NCBI RefSeq assembly: GCF_009749385.1
Contig: NZ_WBIN01000003.1
Coordinates: 1-64,000 of the forward strand
Direction: 5' to 3'
Origin: Agromyces allii
GTDB taxonomy: Bacteria > Actinomycetota > Actinomycetes > Actinomycetales > Microbacteriaceae
Length of the DNA: 64,000 nucleotides
Part shown: one piece after another, positions 36,885-44,192 of the stretch
Numbering within the stretch: position 1 is the stretch's first letter
How the letters are laid out: each line of letters opens with the position of its first letter
Notes under the pieces: generated by a model
The model's input: the letters and a program-made list of their open reading frames with translations, nothing else
Told to the model about the DNA's origin: nothing
Database searches by the model: none
Program-made: the position numbers and the translations under genes

Positions 36885-38099
36885 GTGGACGCGCAGGAGC
36901 AGGAGGAGCGCCTCGTCGCCGCGGAGCTCGACCGGTACGACCGCGAACTGCGGCGGTACCGCAAACTGCGAAGCGGCCTCGAGGCCGACGTCGCGCGACG
37001 GCTCGAGGCCGCCGGGTTCAAGTACTTCCACGTCACCGCGCGCGTGAAGTCGCGCGAGTCCTTCGAGCGCAAGGTGCGCCGGGCACCCGACCGCGAGGTG
37101 CGCGACATCCTCGGCGTGCGGGTGGTCGCCAACTTCGAGGGCGACCTGCCCGGCATGGAGCAGGTCGTGCGCGAGGCGCTCATCGTCGACGACGACTCCT
37201 GGGTCGACAAGTCGGCGCTGCTCCCGCTCGACGCGTTCGGGTACCGCTCGGTGCAGTTCGTCGGACGGGTGCCGGGCGACCGCGTCGGCAGCGGCAGCGG
37301 CAGCGGCAGCGCCAGCAGCAGCGGCGAGGCGGCGAGCGGCGACGACCGCGCCGCCGGCTCGGAGGTCGAGGTCGAGGTCCAGCTGCGAACGGCGCTGTCC
37401 GACACGTGGTCGGAGCTCGAGCACGACTTCCGCTACAAGTCCGCGCGACGCCTGCCCCGCGAGGTCGACCGACTGTTCGCCATCTCGGCGGCACTGCTCG
37501 AGCAGGCCGACGACAACCTCGACCTCATCCGCCGACTGGTCGAGGAGGCGCGCACCGCGACGCCGGTGGTCGGCGACCGCGGCGGCGAGCGCGGGTACAT
37601 CGGGCGGTTCATCCAGTACGACGGCGACTCCCGTTCGCTCGACCAGGTCGTCACGGCCGCGCTCGACGTGCCGTTCGGCACCGTGACCGGATCGGGGCGC
37701 GAGCTCCGCAGCGTCGTGCGCGCCGCCGGATGGCTGCACTACGACGCCCTCGCCGACGGCTTCGCCGAGTTCTCGGAGCACGGTCGCCGCCTCGCGATCG
37801 CGTGCGCCTCCACCACCAACGACATCCTGCTGACCGACGCGGAGCCGCAGCGGCCCGCCCGTTCGTTCCGCGGCATCGGGCTCTACTGGTCCGCACTGGC
37901 CGCGGCCCTCCTCGGCGGCGGGTCGCTCCGCGAGAGCCGAGTGCCCGGCGGGCGGCTCGCCGAGTACCGCACGGTGGCGACCTGGCTCGACGCGCATCCC
38001 GAGGCGTCCGCGCTCGGCGTGCGGAGCCGGTACCAGTCGCTGGCGGCTCCGTCCGGCACGCTCGACGACGCGGGCTACGGCCCGATCGCCCTCGACTGA
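36885..38099 (+). CDS. (p)ppGpp synthetase-like protein with novel C-terminal domain
   Basis: A 404-residue protein whose first half is a RelA/SpoT synthetase domain: TARVKSRESFERKVRR (K55, R58), DILGVRVV (74-81), GYRSVQ (119-124, usual H replaced by Q), EVQLRT (164-169), ELEHDFRYK (177-185). A Gly/Ser insert of about 24 residues from a GGCAGC repeat interrupts it at 135-158. No hydrolase, TGS or ACT domain is present. The C-terminal 215 residues are of unknown nature and make it about twice the size of usual small alarmone synthetases. It is divergent from dnaK with HAIR sites between. GTG 36885 is the start. Toxic alarmone synthetase or normal SAS cannot be distinguished. Confidence 0.8.
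   Translation: MDAQEQEERLVAAELDRYDRELRRYRKLRSGLEADVARRLEAAGFKYFHVTARVKSRESFERKVRRAPDREVRDILGVRVVANFEGDLPGMEQVVREALIVDDDSWVDKSALLPLDAFGYRSVQFVGRVPGDRVGSGSGSGSASSSGEAASGDDRAAGSEVEVEVQLRTALSDTWSELEHDFRYKSARRLPREVDRLFAISAALLEQADDNLDLIRRLVEEARTATPVVGDRGGERGYIGRFIQYDGDSRSLDQVVTAALDVPFGTVTGSGRELRSVVRAAGWLHYDALADGFAEFSEHGRRLAIACASTTNDILLTDAEPQRPARSFRGIGLYWSALAAALLGGGSLRESRVPGGRLAEYRTVATWLDAHPEASALGVRSRYQSLAAPSGTLDDAGYGPIALD
37285..37324 (+). repeat. GGCAGC microsatellite inside the alarmone-synthetase gene
   Basis: Four copies of GGCAGC followed by degenerate GCCAGC/AGCGGC units encode the Gly-Ser insert at residues 135-147. Hexamer changes would keep the frame and alter linker length. Confidence 0.85.
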
Positions 38100-38116
38100 A
38101 CGGGCGCTCGGCCTGA

Positions 38117-38170
38117 GCGGTCGGACCGATCGGGGCGGTCGCACCGATCCGGGCGGTCGCACGACCGTGG
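38117..38170. repeat. Three 18-bp tandem repeats
   Basis: Units starting GCGGTCG (38117, 38135, 38153) are 18 bp long and nearly identical in the first two, degenerate in the third. They fill the gap between the alarmone-synthetase and TSUP genes; no promoter is evident in them. Confidence 0.85.
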
Positions 38171-38248
38171 CGACCGTCATCGAGGGTCGCACGCGGCATC
38201 CGGCCCGTCCGTCGACTGATTGAATCGACGGATGCCCCACGCCGAACC

Positions 38249-39016
38249 GTGCACCACGTGAACCCCCTCGAGTTCGTGCTGCTCATGGCCGGCGGGGTCG
38301 TCGCTGGGTCGATCAACGCGGTCGTCGGATCGGGCTCGCTCGTGACCTTCCCGCTGCTCATCGCGTTCGGCTACCCGCCCGTGCTCGCGAACGTCACGAA
38401 CAACGTGGGCGTGCTGCCCGCCTCGCTCGCGGCGACCTACGCGAACCGGGCGCAGTTCCGCGGCGAGTGGCGGCGGCTCGGGTTCATCCTCTGCTTCTCG
38501 GCCGCAGGCGGCGTCGCCGGCGCCGTGCTGCTGCTGCAGCTGCCGAGCGAGGCGTTCGACGCGATCGTGCCGGCGCTCATCGTGCTCGCGCTCCTGCTCG
38601 TGGTGTTCGGCCCGTGGATCAAGCGGTGGACCACGCGCCTGCACGGCGGAGCCGAGCACCACGACCATCCGGTCGCCACGGTCGTCGTCGCGGGCCTCAC
38701 CGCGGTCTACGGCGGCTACTTCGGTGCGGCTCAGGGGGTGCTGCTGCTCGCCCTGCTCTCGATCACGATGACCGGCGCGCTCTCGCGGGCGAACGCGTAC
38801 AAGAACGCCATGGCCGCCGTCGCGAACCTCGCGGCAGCCGTCGTGTTCGTCGCGGCCACCGACGTCGCCTGGCCCGCTGCCGCGGCGATCGCGATCGGCT
38901 CGTTCATCGGCGGATCGCTCGGCGGACGCTACGGACGGCACATCCCGCAGACCGCCTACCGCGTCGTCATCGTCGTGGTCGGGCTCGCGGCGCTCGCGTA
39001 CTTCGTGCTCACCTGA
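38249..39016 (+). CDS. TSUP family permease (TauE/SafE-like)
   Basis: A 255-residue membrane protein with about eight helices. FVLLMAGGVVAGSINAVVGS and GSLVTFPLLIAFGYPPVLANVTN form the first conserved half, with the family signature of a G-G-x-G-S/T-x-x-P-like segment; GGYFGAAQGVLLLALLSI starts the second. TSUP members export or import sulfite, sulfonates or organic acids. A sulfur role is possible, but the gene is far from the cys operon and has no linked partner. GTG 38249 or GTG 38258 may be the start. Confidence 0.87.
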   Translation: MHHVNPLEFVLLMAGGVVAGSINAVVGSGSLVTFPLLIAFGYPPVLANVTNNVGVLPASLAATYANRAQFRGEWRRLGFILCFSAAGGVAGAVLLLQLPSEAFDAIVPALIVLALLLVVFGPWIKRWTTRLHGGAEHHDHPVATVVVAGLTAVYGGYFGAAQGVLLLALLSITMTGALSRANAYKNAMAAVANLAAAVVFVAATDVAWPAAAAIAIGSFIGGSLGGRYGRHIPQTAYRVVIVVVGLAALAYFVLT

Positions 39017-39040
39017 GCCTCGGACCCTCCGCGGTGGAGC

Positions 39041-39078
39041 GCGGAGCGCGGAACTGCGGAGCGCGGAACTGCGGAGCG
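39041..39078. repeat. 15-bp tandem repeats
   Basis: GCGGAGCGCGGAACT occurs twice (39041-39055, 39056-39070) and once truncated, between the convergent TSUP and MFS genes. They overlap no stop codon and can fold little. Confidence 0.85.
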
Positions 39079-39085
39079 GCGCAGC

Positions 39086-40687
39086 TCAGCCGAGCATCGA
39101 CCCCTCGGCCGACGCGTTCGGCGCGGGGTCGGGCAGCCTCCGCATCCGGAACCCGTTCAGGATGCCGAGCACGCCCGCGAGGATCGGCACGAGCAACGCG
39201 ACCTGCAGTGCGATGAAACGCGCGTCGGTGTTGATGCGCAGCACCTCGTCCTGCACCTCGGGCGTCTCGTCGGCGAGGAGCGCCTCGAGGCCGGTGTTCG
39301 TCATGATCTCGGCGTCCTCCTCGAGCACCGTCGAGACCTGCTGCTGCTGTTCGGTGCTGAGCACGGTGCTGGCCTCCGCGCTCGCGGTGAAGGTGTACGC
39401 GAGCGTCGCGAGCATGATCGCGCCCGCGAACGCGAGGCCGAACGACAGGCCGAACGACCCGGCGGCCGAGTTCACGCCGGCCGCCTCGCTCACCCGCTCG
39501 TCGGAGATCGGCGAGAGCGTGTAGTTGTTCAGCTGCGAGACGAGCAGCCCGAGCCCGCAGCCCGCGATGACGAGCGGCACCACGAGGAACCAGCCCGAGT
39601 CGGCGATGGGCACGATCGGCACGATCAGGCCCACGCCGACCACGACGAGCACGAAGCCCCAGAGGATGATGTTGGCCGGGCGTCGCTTGAGTCCGCGCCC
39701 GGCGAGGAGCGCCACGACGAACATGCTGAGCGACAGCGGCGCGATCGAGAGACCGGCCTGCAGCGCGTTGTACTCGAAGACCATCTGGAGGTAGATCGGC
39801 AGCACGATCATGGTGCCGCCGAGCGCGATCTGCTGGAGCAGCTGGCCGCTCGCACCCGCACGGAACGGCTTCGAGTCGAAGAGCGTCGGGTCGAGCAGCG
39901 TCGGCTTGCCGCGGCGTTTGCGGCTGCGCAGCCAGAACACGAGCAGGCCGAGCCCCAGCACGCCGATGCCGATGATGAGGCCGACGTAACCGCCGCCCTC
40001 CTGCCACACGAGGATGCCGGTCACGACACCGCCCATGCCGATGATCGAGAGCAGGGCGCCCACGAGGTCGATCGAACGTTCGCCGTGGTACGGCACGTCC
40101 TTCACGAGCCCGATGCCGATGAGCACGACGGCGATGATCGCCGCCTCGAGCGCGAAGCCGACCCGCCACGACAGGAACGTGGTGATGAAGCCGCCGAGGA
40201 GCGGTCCGACCGCCGCCGCGATCGCGGCGGACGCCCCGACGAGCGCGTAGACGCGCTTCTGGTGGTCGCCCTCGAAGTTGCCGTGGATGAGCGACTGCAT
40301 CGCGGGCAGCAGCAGCGAGGCGCCGATGCCGCCGATGACGGCCCAGAAGACGATGATCGCCGTCAGGTCCTGCGCGAAGACCATCGCGAGCGCGCCGACC
40401 GCGTACGCGAGCAGGCCGAGGATGTAGGCGAGCTTGCGGCCGATGAGGTCGCCCGTCTTGCCGCCGATGAGGATGAACGCGGCCGAGACGAGCGCCTCGA
40501 GCGCGATCGCGCCCTGCACCCCGCTCACCGTCGTGTCGAGGTCGTGGACCACCGCCGAGATCGACACGTTCATGAGCGACGTGTCGACCACCAGCACGAA
40601 CATCGCCATCGCGAGGAGCAACGCGAGACGGAAATTGAACGGCGCAGCGGCGCCCTGCCCACCACTCATACGCGCACTCAACCACAC
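39086..40687 (-). CDS. MFS exporter, EmrB/QacA (DHA2) type
   Basis: A 533-residue protein with 14 membrane segments in the DHA2 layout. LALLLAMAMFVLVVDTSLMN is the first helix with the family D-x-T/S-x-x-N motif; GGKTGDLIGRKLAYILGLLA is the loop motif; LLLPAMQSLIHGNF is the antiporter region. A Glu-rich extracytoplasmic loop (STVLSTEQQQQVSTVLEEDA) lies before the last helix. It exports drugs or metabolites by proton antiport; substrate unknown. GTG 40687 has GGAGGAGG 7 nt upstream and is preferred to ATG 40669. No adjacent regulator is seen. Confidence 0.88.
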   Translation of the reverse strand: MWLSARMSGGQGAAAPFNFRLALLLAMAMFVLVVDTSLMNVSISAVVHDLDTTVSGVQGAIALEALVSAAFILIGGKTGDLIGRKLAYILGLLAYAVGALAMVFAQDLTAIIVFWAVIGGIGASLLLPAMQSLIHGNFEGDHQKRVYALVGASAAIAAAVGPLLGGFITTFLSWRVGFALEAAIIAVVLIGIGLVKDVPYHGERSIDLVGALLSIIGMGGVVTGILVWQEGGGYVGLIIGIGVLGLGLLVFWLRSRKRRGKPTLLDPTLFDSKPFRAGASGQLLQQIALGGTMIVLPIYLQMVFEYNALQAGLSIAPLSLSMFVVALLAGRGLKRRPANIILWGFVLVVVGVGLIVPIVPIADSGWFLVVPLVIAGCGLGLLVSQLNNYTLSPISDERVSEAAGVNSAAGSFGLSFGLAFAGAIMLATLAYTFTASAEASTVLSTEQQQQVSTVLEEDAEIMTNTGLEALLADETPEVQDEVLRINTDARFIALQVALLVPILAGVLGILNGFRMRRLPDPAPNASAEGSMLG

Positions 40688-40798
40688 CCGCGCCCTCCTC
40701 CGATAGAGCCACCCCGGTGGACAGCCGCGCGCGGGGCGCGTATCGTGTCGCGAGCCGCACCACGCGGCATCCGCCTCACGGAGTGAAAGGAGCGAGTC

Positions 40799-40861
40799 AT
40801 GACCGACGCCTTCGTCGCGCGTTTCGCAGACCCCCTTTCCTGCGAGGCCTCCAGCCTGTAG
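40799..40861 (+). CDS. 20-residue leader peptide ORF upstream of the RIO-like kinase
   Basis: A short ORF, MTDAFVARFADPLSCEASSL, has an excellent ribosome site (AAAGGAG, 6 nt spacing) and lies 48 bp before the RIO-like kinase gene. Codons for EA (40844-40849, GAGGCC) can pair with GGCCTC at 40883-40888. A competing bulged hairpin is possible at 40868-40886. This suggests translation-sensitive regulation of the kinase, though no T-run terminator is present. Purely sequence-based. Confidence 0.5.
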   Translation: MTDAFVARFADPLSCEASSL

Positions 40862-40909
40862 CCGTTCGGCCGGGCACCCGGTGGCCTCCATCTCATTCGG
40901 AGAACCACC

Positions 40910-41788
40910 GTGACCTTCCTCTCGTCTCTCGACGACACCGCTTCGACGACTTCCGCCGAGGCATCCGCCCTCTCCTCGCTCGCGTTCCAGACCACGGAAC
41001 CCGGCGAGGGCCAACGCTGGTCGACCTGGCCGGCGACCACTCCCAGCGAGCGCGGCCCCATGCCCCGCCCCGACTGGCTCGTCACCTCCGCCGCGGCGAT
41101 CGACACCGAACTCGGCGTCGTGAAGACCGGCAAGGAGGGCGACGTGTTCCTCATCGAGCGCGCGATCCCGGATGCCCCGCCCGAGGTCGCGGGCAACCGC
41201 GTCGTGCTCGCCGCCAAGCGCTACCGCTCGAACGAGCACTCCGACTTCCACCGCTCGACCATCTACACCGAAGGACGTGGGCTGCGCCGCACGCGCGACG
41301 TCCGCGCCGTCGCCAAGGGCACGTCGTTCGGCCGCTCGGTCGCGCGCGTGCAGTGGGCGAGCGCCGAGTTCGAGGCCCTGTGCCGGCTCGCCGAGCTCGG
41401 CGCGGCCGTGCCGTACCCGGTGCAGGTGGCCGGCACCGAAGTGCTCATGGAGTTCATCGGCGACGGACGGGTCGCCGCCCCGCGGCTCGCGCAGGTTCGG
41501 GCGACCCCCGACGAACTCCGGGACCTGTTCCACCAGGTCGTCGAGTTCATGCACGTGCTCGCCGCCAACGGCCTCGCGCACGGCGACCTCTCGCCGTACA
41601 ACCTGCTCGTGCACCACGGGCGCGTCGTCGCGATCGACCTGCCTCAGATCGTCGACCTCGTGTCGAACCCGCAGGGGCTCGACCTGCTGCACCGCGACTG
41701 CGTCAACGTGTGCGACTGGTTCACGAGGCAGCGGCTCGAGTGCGACGCCGAGGCGCTGTTCGGCGAACTCGTCGCCGTGATCTGGTGA
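40910..41788 (+). CDS. RIO-like protein kinase
   Basis: A 292-residue atypical kinase. VVLAAKRYRS contains the ATP-binding lysine (K103). HGDLSPYNLLV is the catalytic loop with the conserved Asp (D226) and metal-ligand Asn. IDLPQIVD is the RIO form of the metal-binding motif (D243). The typical 18-to-27-residue insertion with a flexible loop appears near RSNEHSDFHRSTIYTEG, as in RIO1. Eukaryotic and archaeal RIO kinases act in small-subunit maturation; bacterial members are uncharacterised. The GTG start has GGAG 7 nt upstream. A leader ORF precedes it. Confidence 0.88.
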   Translation: MTFLSSLDDTASTTSAEASALSSLAFQTTEPGEGQRWSTWPATTPSERGPMPRPDWLVTSAAAIDTELGVVKTGKEGDVFLIERAIPDAPPEVAGNRVVLAAKRYRSNEHSDFHRSTIYTEGRGLRRTRDVRAVAKGTSFGRSVARVQWASAEFEALCRLAELGAAVPYPVQVAGTEVLMEFIGDGRVAAPRLAQVRATPDELRDLFHQVVEFMHVLAANGLAHGDLSPYNLLVHHGRVVAIDLPQIVDLVSNPQGLDLLHRDCVNVCDWFTRQRLECDAEALFGELVAVIW

Positions 41789-41818
41789 CGATGATCTGGT
41801 GACGGATGCCGCGGCGCA

Positions 41819-41844
41819 GCGCCTCGGGGTTGGCCCCGAGGCGC
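41819..41844 (+). terminator. Hairpin after the RIO-like kinase
   Basis: GCGCCTCGGGG (41819-41829) pairs with CCCCGAGGCGC (41834-41844) around TTGG, 31 bp after the stop codon and 29 bp before the lipoprotein start. Confidence 0.75.
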
Positions 41845-41873
41845 CGCGCCGGGCGCACGGGTACGCTCCGCGC

Positions 41874-42425
41874 ATGGAGACTCGACGGAACGGATACCTG
41901 CTCGCCCTCGCGCTCGTCGGCGCAGGCGCCCTGCTCACCGCCTGCACCAGCGGCTCGGCGCTCCCGAGCGACCCGCCGTCGAGCAGCAGCGCCCCGCCCG
42001 CGACGTCCGAGCCGAGCGCGGACGCGAGCCCGGATCCGGAGGCGAGCGGGACCGCGACGACGTGCGACACCGTGCTCACGCCTGCCGCGGCGGCGGACCT
42101 CGCCGCCGACGGCCTGGAGCCGGTCGAGGTGGCGCAGACCTCCTATCCTTTCGCCGACGAGCTCGCCGAGGCGGGTGCCCTCGTGTGCAAGTGGGGCAAG
42201 CCCTCGAGCGACGTCAGCATGCTCGTCGTGCAGCTCTCGGGCGTCGAGACCGACGACTGGACCGACGAGCTGACGGCAGCCGGCTACGTGGAGACGGGGG
42301 ATCCGGTCGAGGGGGCATGGACCGGCCCGATCGACGGCGGAACCGGGCTGCCCTCGGTCGTGCTCGTCGAGGGCGACCGGCTCACGTTCGTCAGCGCCCC
42401 CGACTTCGTCGACGACCTCGCCTGA
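41874..42425 (+). CDS. Lipoprotein of unknown function
   Basis: A 183-residue protein with a lipoprotein signal peptide: METRRNGYLLALALVGAGAL then LLTAC, a lipobox with the modified cysteine near 24. A low-complexity Ser/Pro/Ala linker (about 25-60) leads to a compact domain (TTCDTVLTPAAAADLAADGL, ADELAEAGALVCKWGKPSSD). Two Cys (about 63 and 102) may form a disulfide. Attached to the outer face of the membrane. The family is not recognised. Confidence 0.85.
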   Translation: METRRNGYLLALALVGAGALLTACTSGSALPSDPPSSSSAPPATSEPSADASPDPEASGTATTCDTVLTPAAAADLAADGLEPVEVAQTSYPFADELAEAGALVCKWGKPSSDVSMLVVQLSGVETDDWTDELTAAGYVETGDPVEGAWTGPIDGGTGLPSVVLVEGDRLTFVSAPDFVDDLA

Positions 42426-42447
42426 ACGCTGTCGCCGCCGACGCTGG

Positions 42448-44016
42448 TCAGCGGGCGCGGCGACGCGACCTGATGCCCGATGCCGCGAGCAGCAGTCCGG
42501 CAGCGGCGAGCATGCCGACGGCGAGGGCCGAACCGGATGCCGCGTCGACGCCGGTCGCGGGCAGGCACGTAGTCGAGCCGGGCGGGCACGGGGTCGGCGT
42601 CGGCGGTGCGGTGGTCGGTACCGGCGTGGTGGGCGTCGGAGTCGGCGTCGGCGTCGGAGGTGCGGGCGTGACCGTGAGGAGCATCGGGTCGCCGATCACC
42701 GGGTCGAAGAGCGCGCTGGTGGCGACGAGGCGCACGAGCAGGCCCGAGTTCGCGAGCGCGCCGTCGACGTCGAGCGACTCCCCGGTGGCGCCGGCGACGT
42801 CGGTCCAGGTCGCGCCGCCGTCGGTGCTCGACTGCCAGCGGATCTGCTGCCAGAAGTCGGCGGCGGTGGCCGTGAACGTCGCGGGCGTGCCCTCGTCGAC
42901 CGTCTGGTCGCCGCTGCCGGTGATCGTCGGCTTCGTGAAGACGAGCAGCTCGTCGGTGCCGCCGCTGGTCGCGTAGACACGGTCGGCGTCGGCACCGGTC
43001 GCGCTGTACGCATCGACCGACTCGACGTTCGCGCCGATGTCGACCCGCGACCCGTCGGGCGTGCCGGTCGAGTAGTCGATCGCGACGATGCCCCCGGTGA
43101 GGCAGGCGACGTAGACGCGGTCGCCGTTCGGGGTCGAGTCGAGCAGGCGCGGACCGCAGTCGACGGGGTCCGTCACGACGGGGTCGGCGGAGCCGGGCGT
43201 GAACGCGGAGATCGAGGTCGGCGTGCCGGAGTTCGAGCTCAGCACGCGGTCGACGTTCTCGACATAGGCGGAATCCCAGGGCAGGTCGCCCGTGGGGGTG
43301 AGGGTGCCGAGCGCGAGCGAACCGTCGCCGGCGACATCGACCGCCTGCACGCCGCCCGCCGGAGCGGCCGCGAACGAGGTGAAGTACGCCTGCGTTCCGT
43401 CGGTGCGCACCGAGACGCCTCGCGATCCGTTGGGCACGGTGACCGTGCGAGGAGCCGCCGTCGGATCCGCGGTCGTGAACTGGTACTGCGGATTGAACAG
43501 CGTCGCCGCGTAGATGTAGGTGCCCGCAGCGTCGGCCTCGAGGTCGACGAATCCACCGCCTGCCGTGATCACGGTCGGTGCGGGCATGCCGCCCGCCTCG
43601 AGGTCGGCGGCCGGGTAGACGAGGATCTGCCCCGGGTTGTAGAACGCGACCCACACCTGCGTGCCGTCGGGCGAGACCTGCACGGACGTGGGATTGAAGT
43701 CGGTGCCGGGCCCGAAGGTCACGGCGCCGACCTGGGCGAAGTCGGTGGTCTCGTACACCCGCAGGTCGGCGACGCCGCCGTCGCCGCGCGAGATGACGAA
43801 CACGTGGGCGCCGTTGGGCGTGGCGTCGACGTCGATCGGGTACCGCCCCGACGGCACGGCCAGGTAGGTCATCTCGGGGTCGGCGCTGGCGGGGGCCGCG
43901 GCGAGCAGCCCGGTCGCGGATCCGGCGAGGAGCATCAGCGCGGCCGTGGCGATCGCGAGGCCGCGACGGCGGCGACGCGACCGGGGCGGGGCCTGCCGGC
44001 GATCGGTGTCGAGCAT
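42448..44016 (-). CDS. Sortase-anchored beta-propeller surface protein
   Basis: A 522-residue secreted protein. An Arg-rich signal peptide (about 1-46) ends in an Ala-rich cleavage region. A YncE/lactonase-like propeller (about 50-370, with repeats such as YPIDVDATPNGAHVFVISRG and NPTSVQVSPDGTQVWVAFYN) is followed by an Ig-like domain (TITGSGDQTVDEGTPATFTA). A Thr/Pro stalk (about 450-485) leads to LPATG, a hydrophobic helix and RSRRRAR, the complete cell-wall sorting signal. Sortase should link it to peptidoglycan. It is convergent with the lipoprotein gene. Ligand unknown. Confidence 0.9.
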   Translation of the reverse strand: MLDTDRRQAPPRSRRRRRGLAIATAALMLLAGSATGLLAAAPASADPEMTYLAVPSGRYPIDVDATPNGAHVFVISRGDGGVADLRVYETTDFAQVGAVTFGPGTDFNPTSVQVSPDGTQVWVAFYNPGQILVYPAADLEAGGMPAPTVITAGGGFVDLEADAAGTYIYAATLFNPQYQFTTADPTAAPRTVTVPNGSRGVSVRTDGTQAYFTSFAAAPAGGVQAVDVAGDGSLALGTLTPTGDLPWDSAYVENVDRVLSSNSGTPTSISAFTPGSADPVVTDPVDCGPRLLDSTPNGDRVYVACLTGGIVAIDYSTGTPDGSRVDIGANVESVDAYSATGADADRVYATSGGTDELLVFTKPTITGSGDQTVDEGTPATFTATAADFWQQIRWQSSTDGGATWTDVAGATGESLDVDGALANSGLLVRLVATSALFDPVIGDPMLLTVTPAPPTPTPTPTPTTPVPTTAPPTPTPCPPGSTTCLPATGVDAASGSALAVGMLAAAGLLLAASGIRSRRRAR

Positions 44017-44192
44017 TCGTCGAGTCTTTCATCTGTCGCACGCCGGCACCAGACCACGGGGTGGCGCGCGGAGTAGTGTTCGTGCAGATCACCGACGATC
44101 CGACCGCCCGCCCGCCGTGCGGCGCCGGACGACGGGCGCCGCGCCGCGGCATCCGTCACCGGCCGTTCACCCGACCGAATGAGACTGCTCGC

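Noticed and set aside
36885-38099. Two-gene toxin-antitoxin system built on the alarmone synthetase
   Set aside because: No small partner gene precedes or follows it; the next gene is a TSUP permease 150 bp away. A fused antitoxin is left as a hypothesis only.
39041-39078. CRISPR-like direct repeats
   Set aside because: Units are contiguous 15-bp copies without spacers; no cas genes are nearby.
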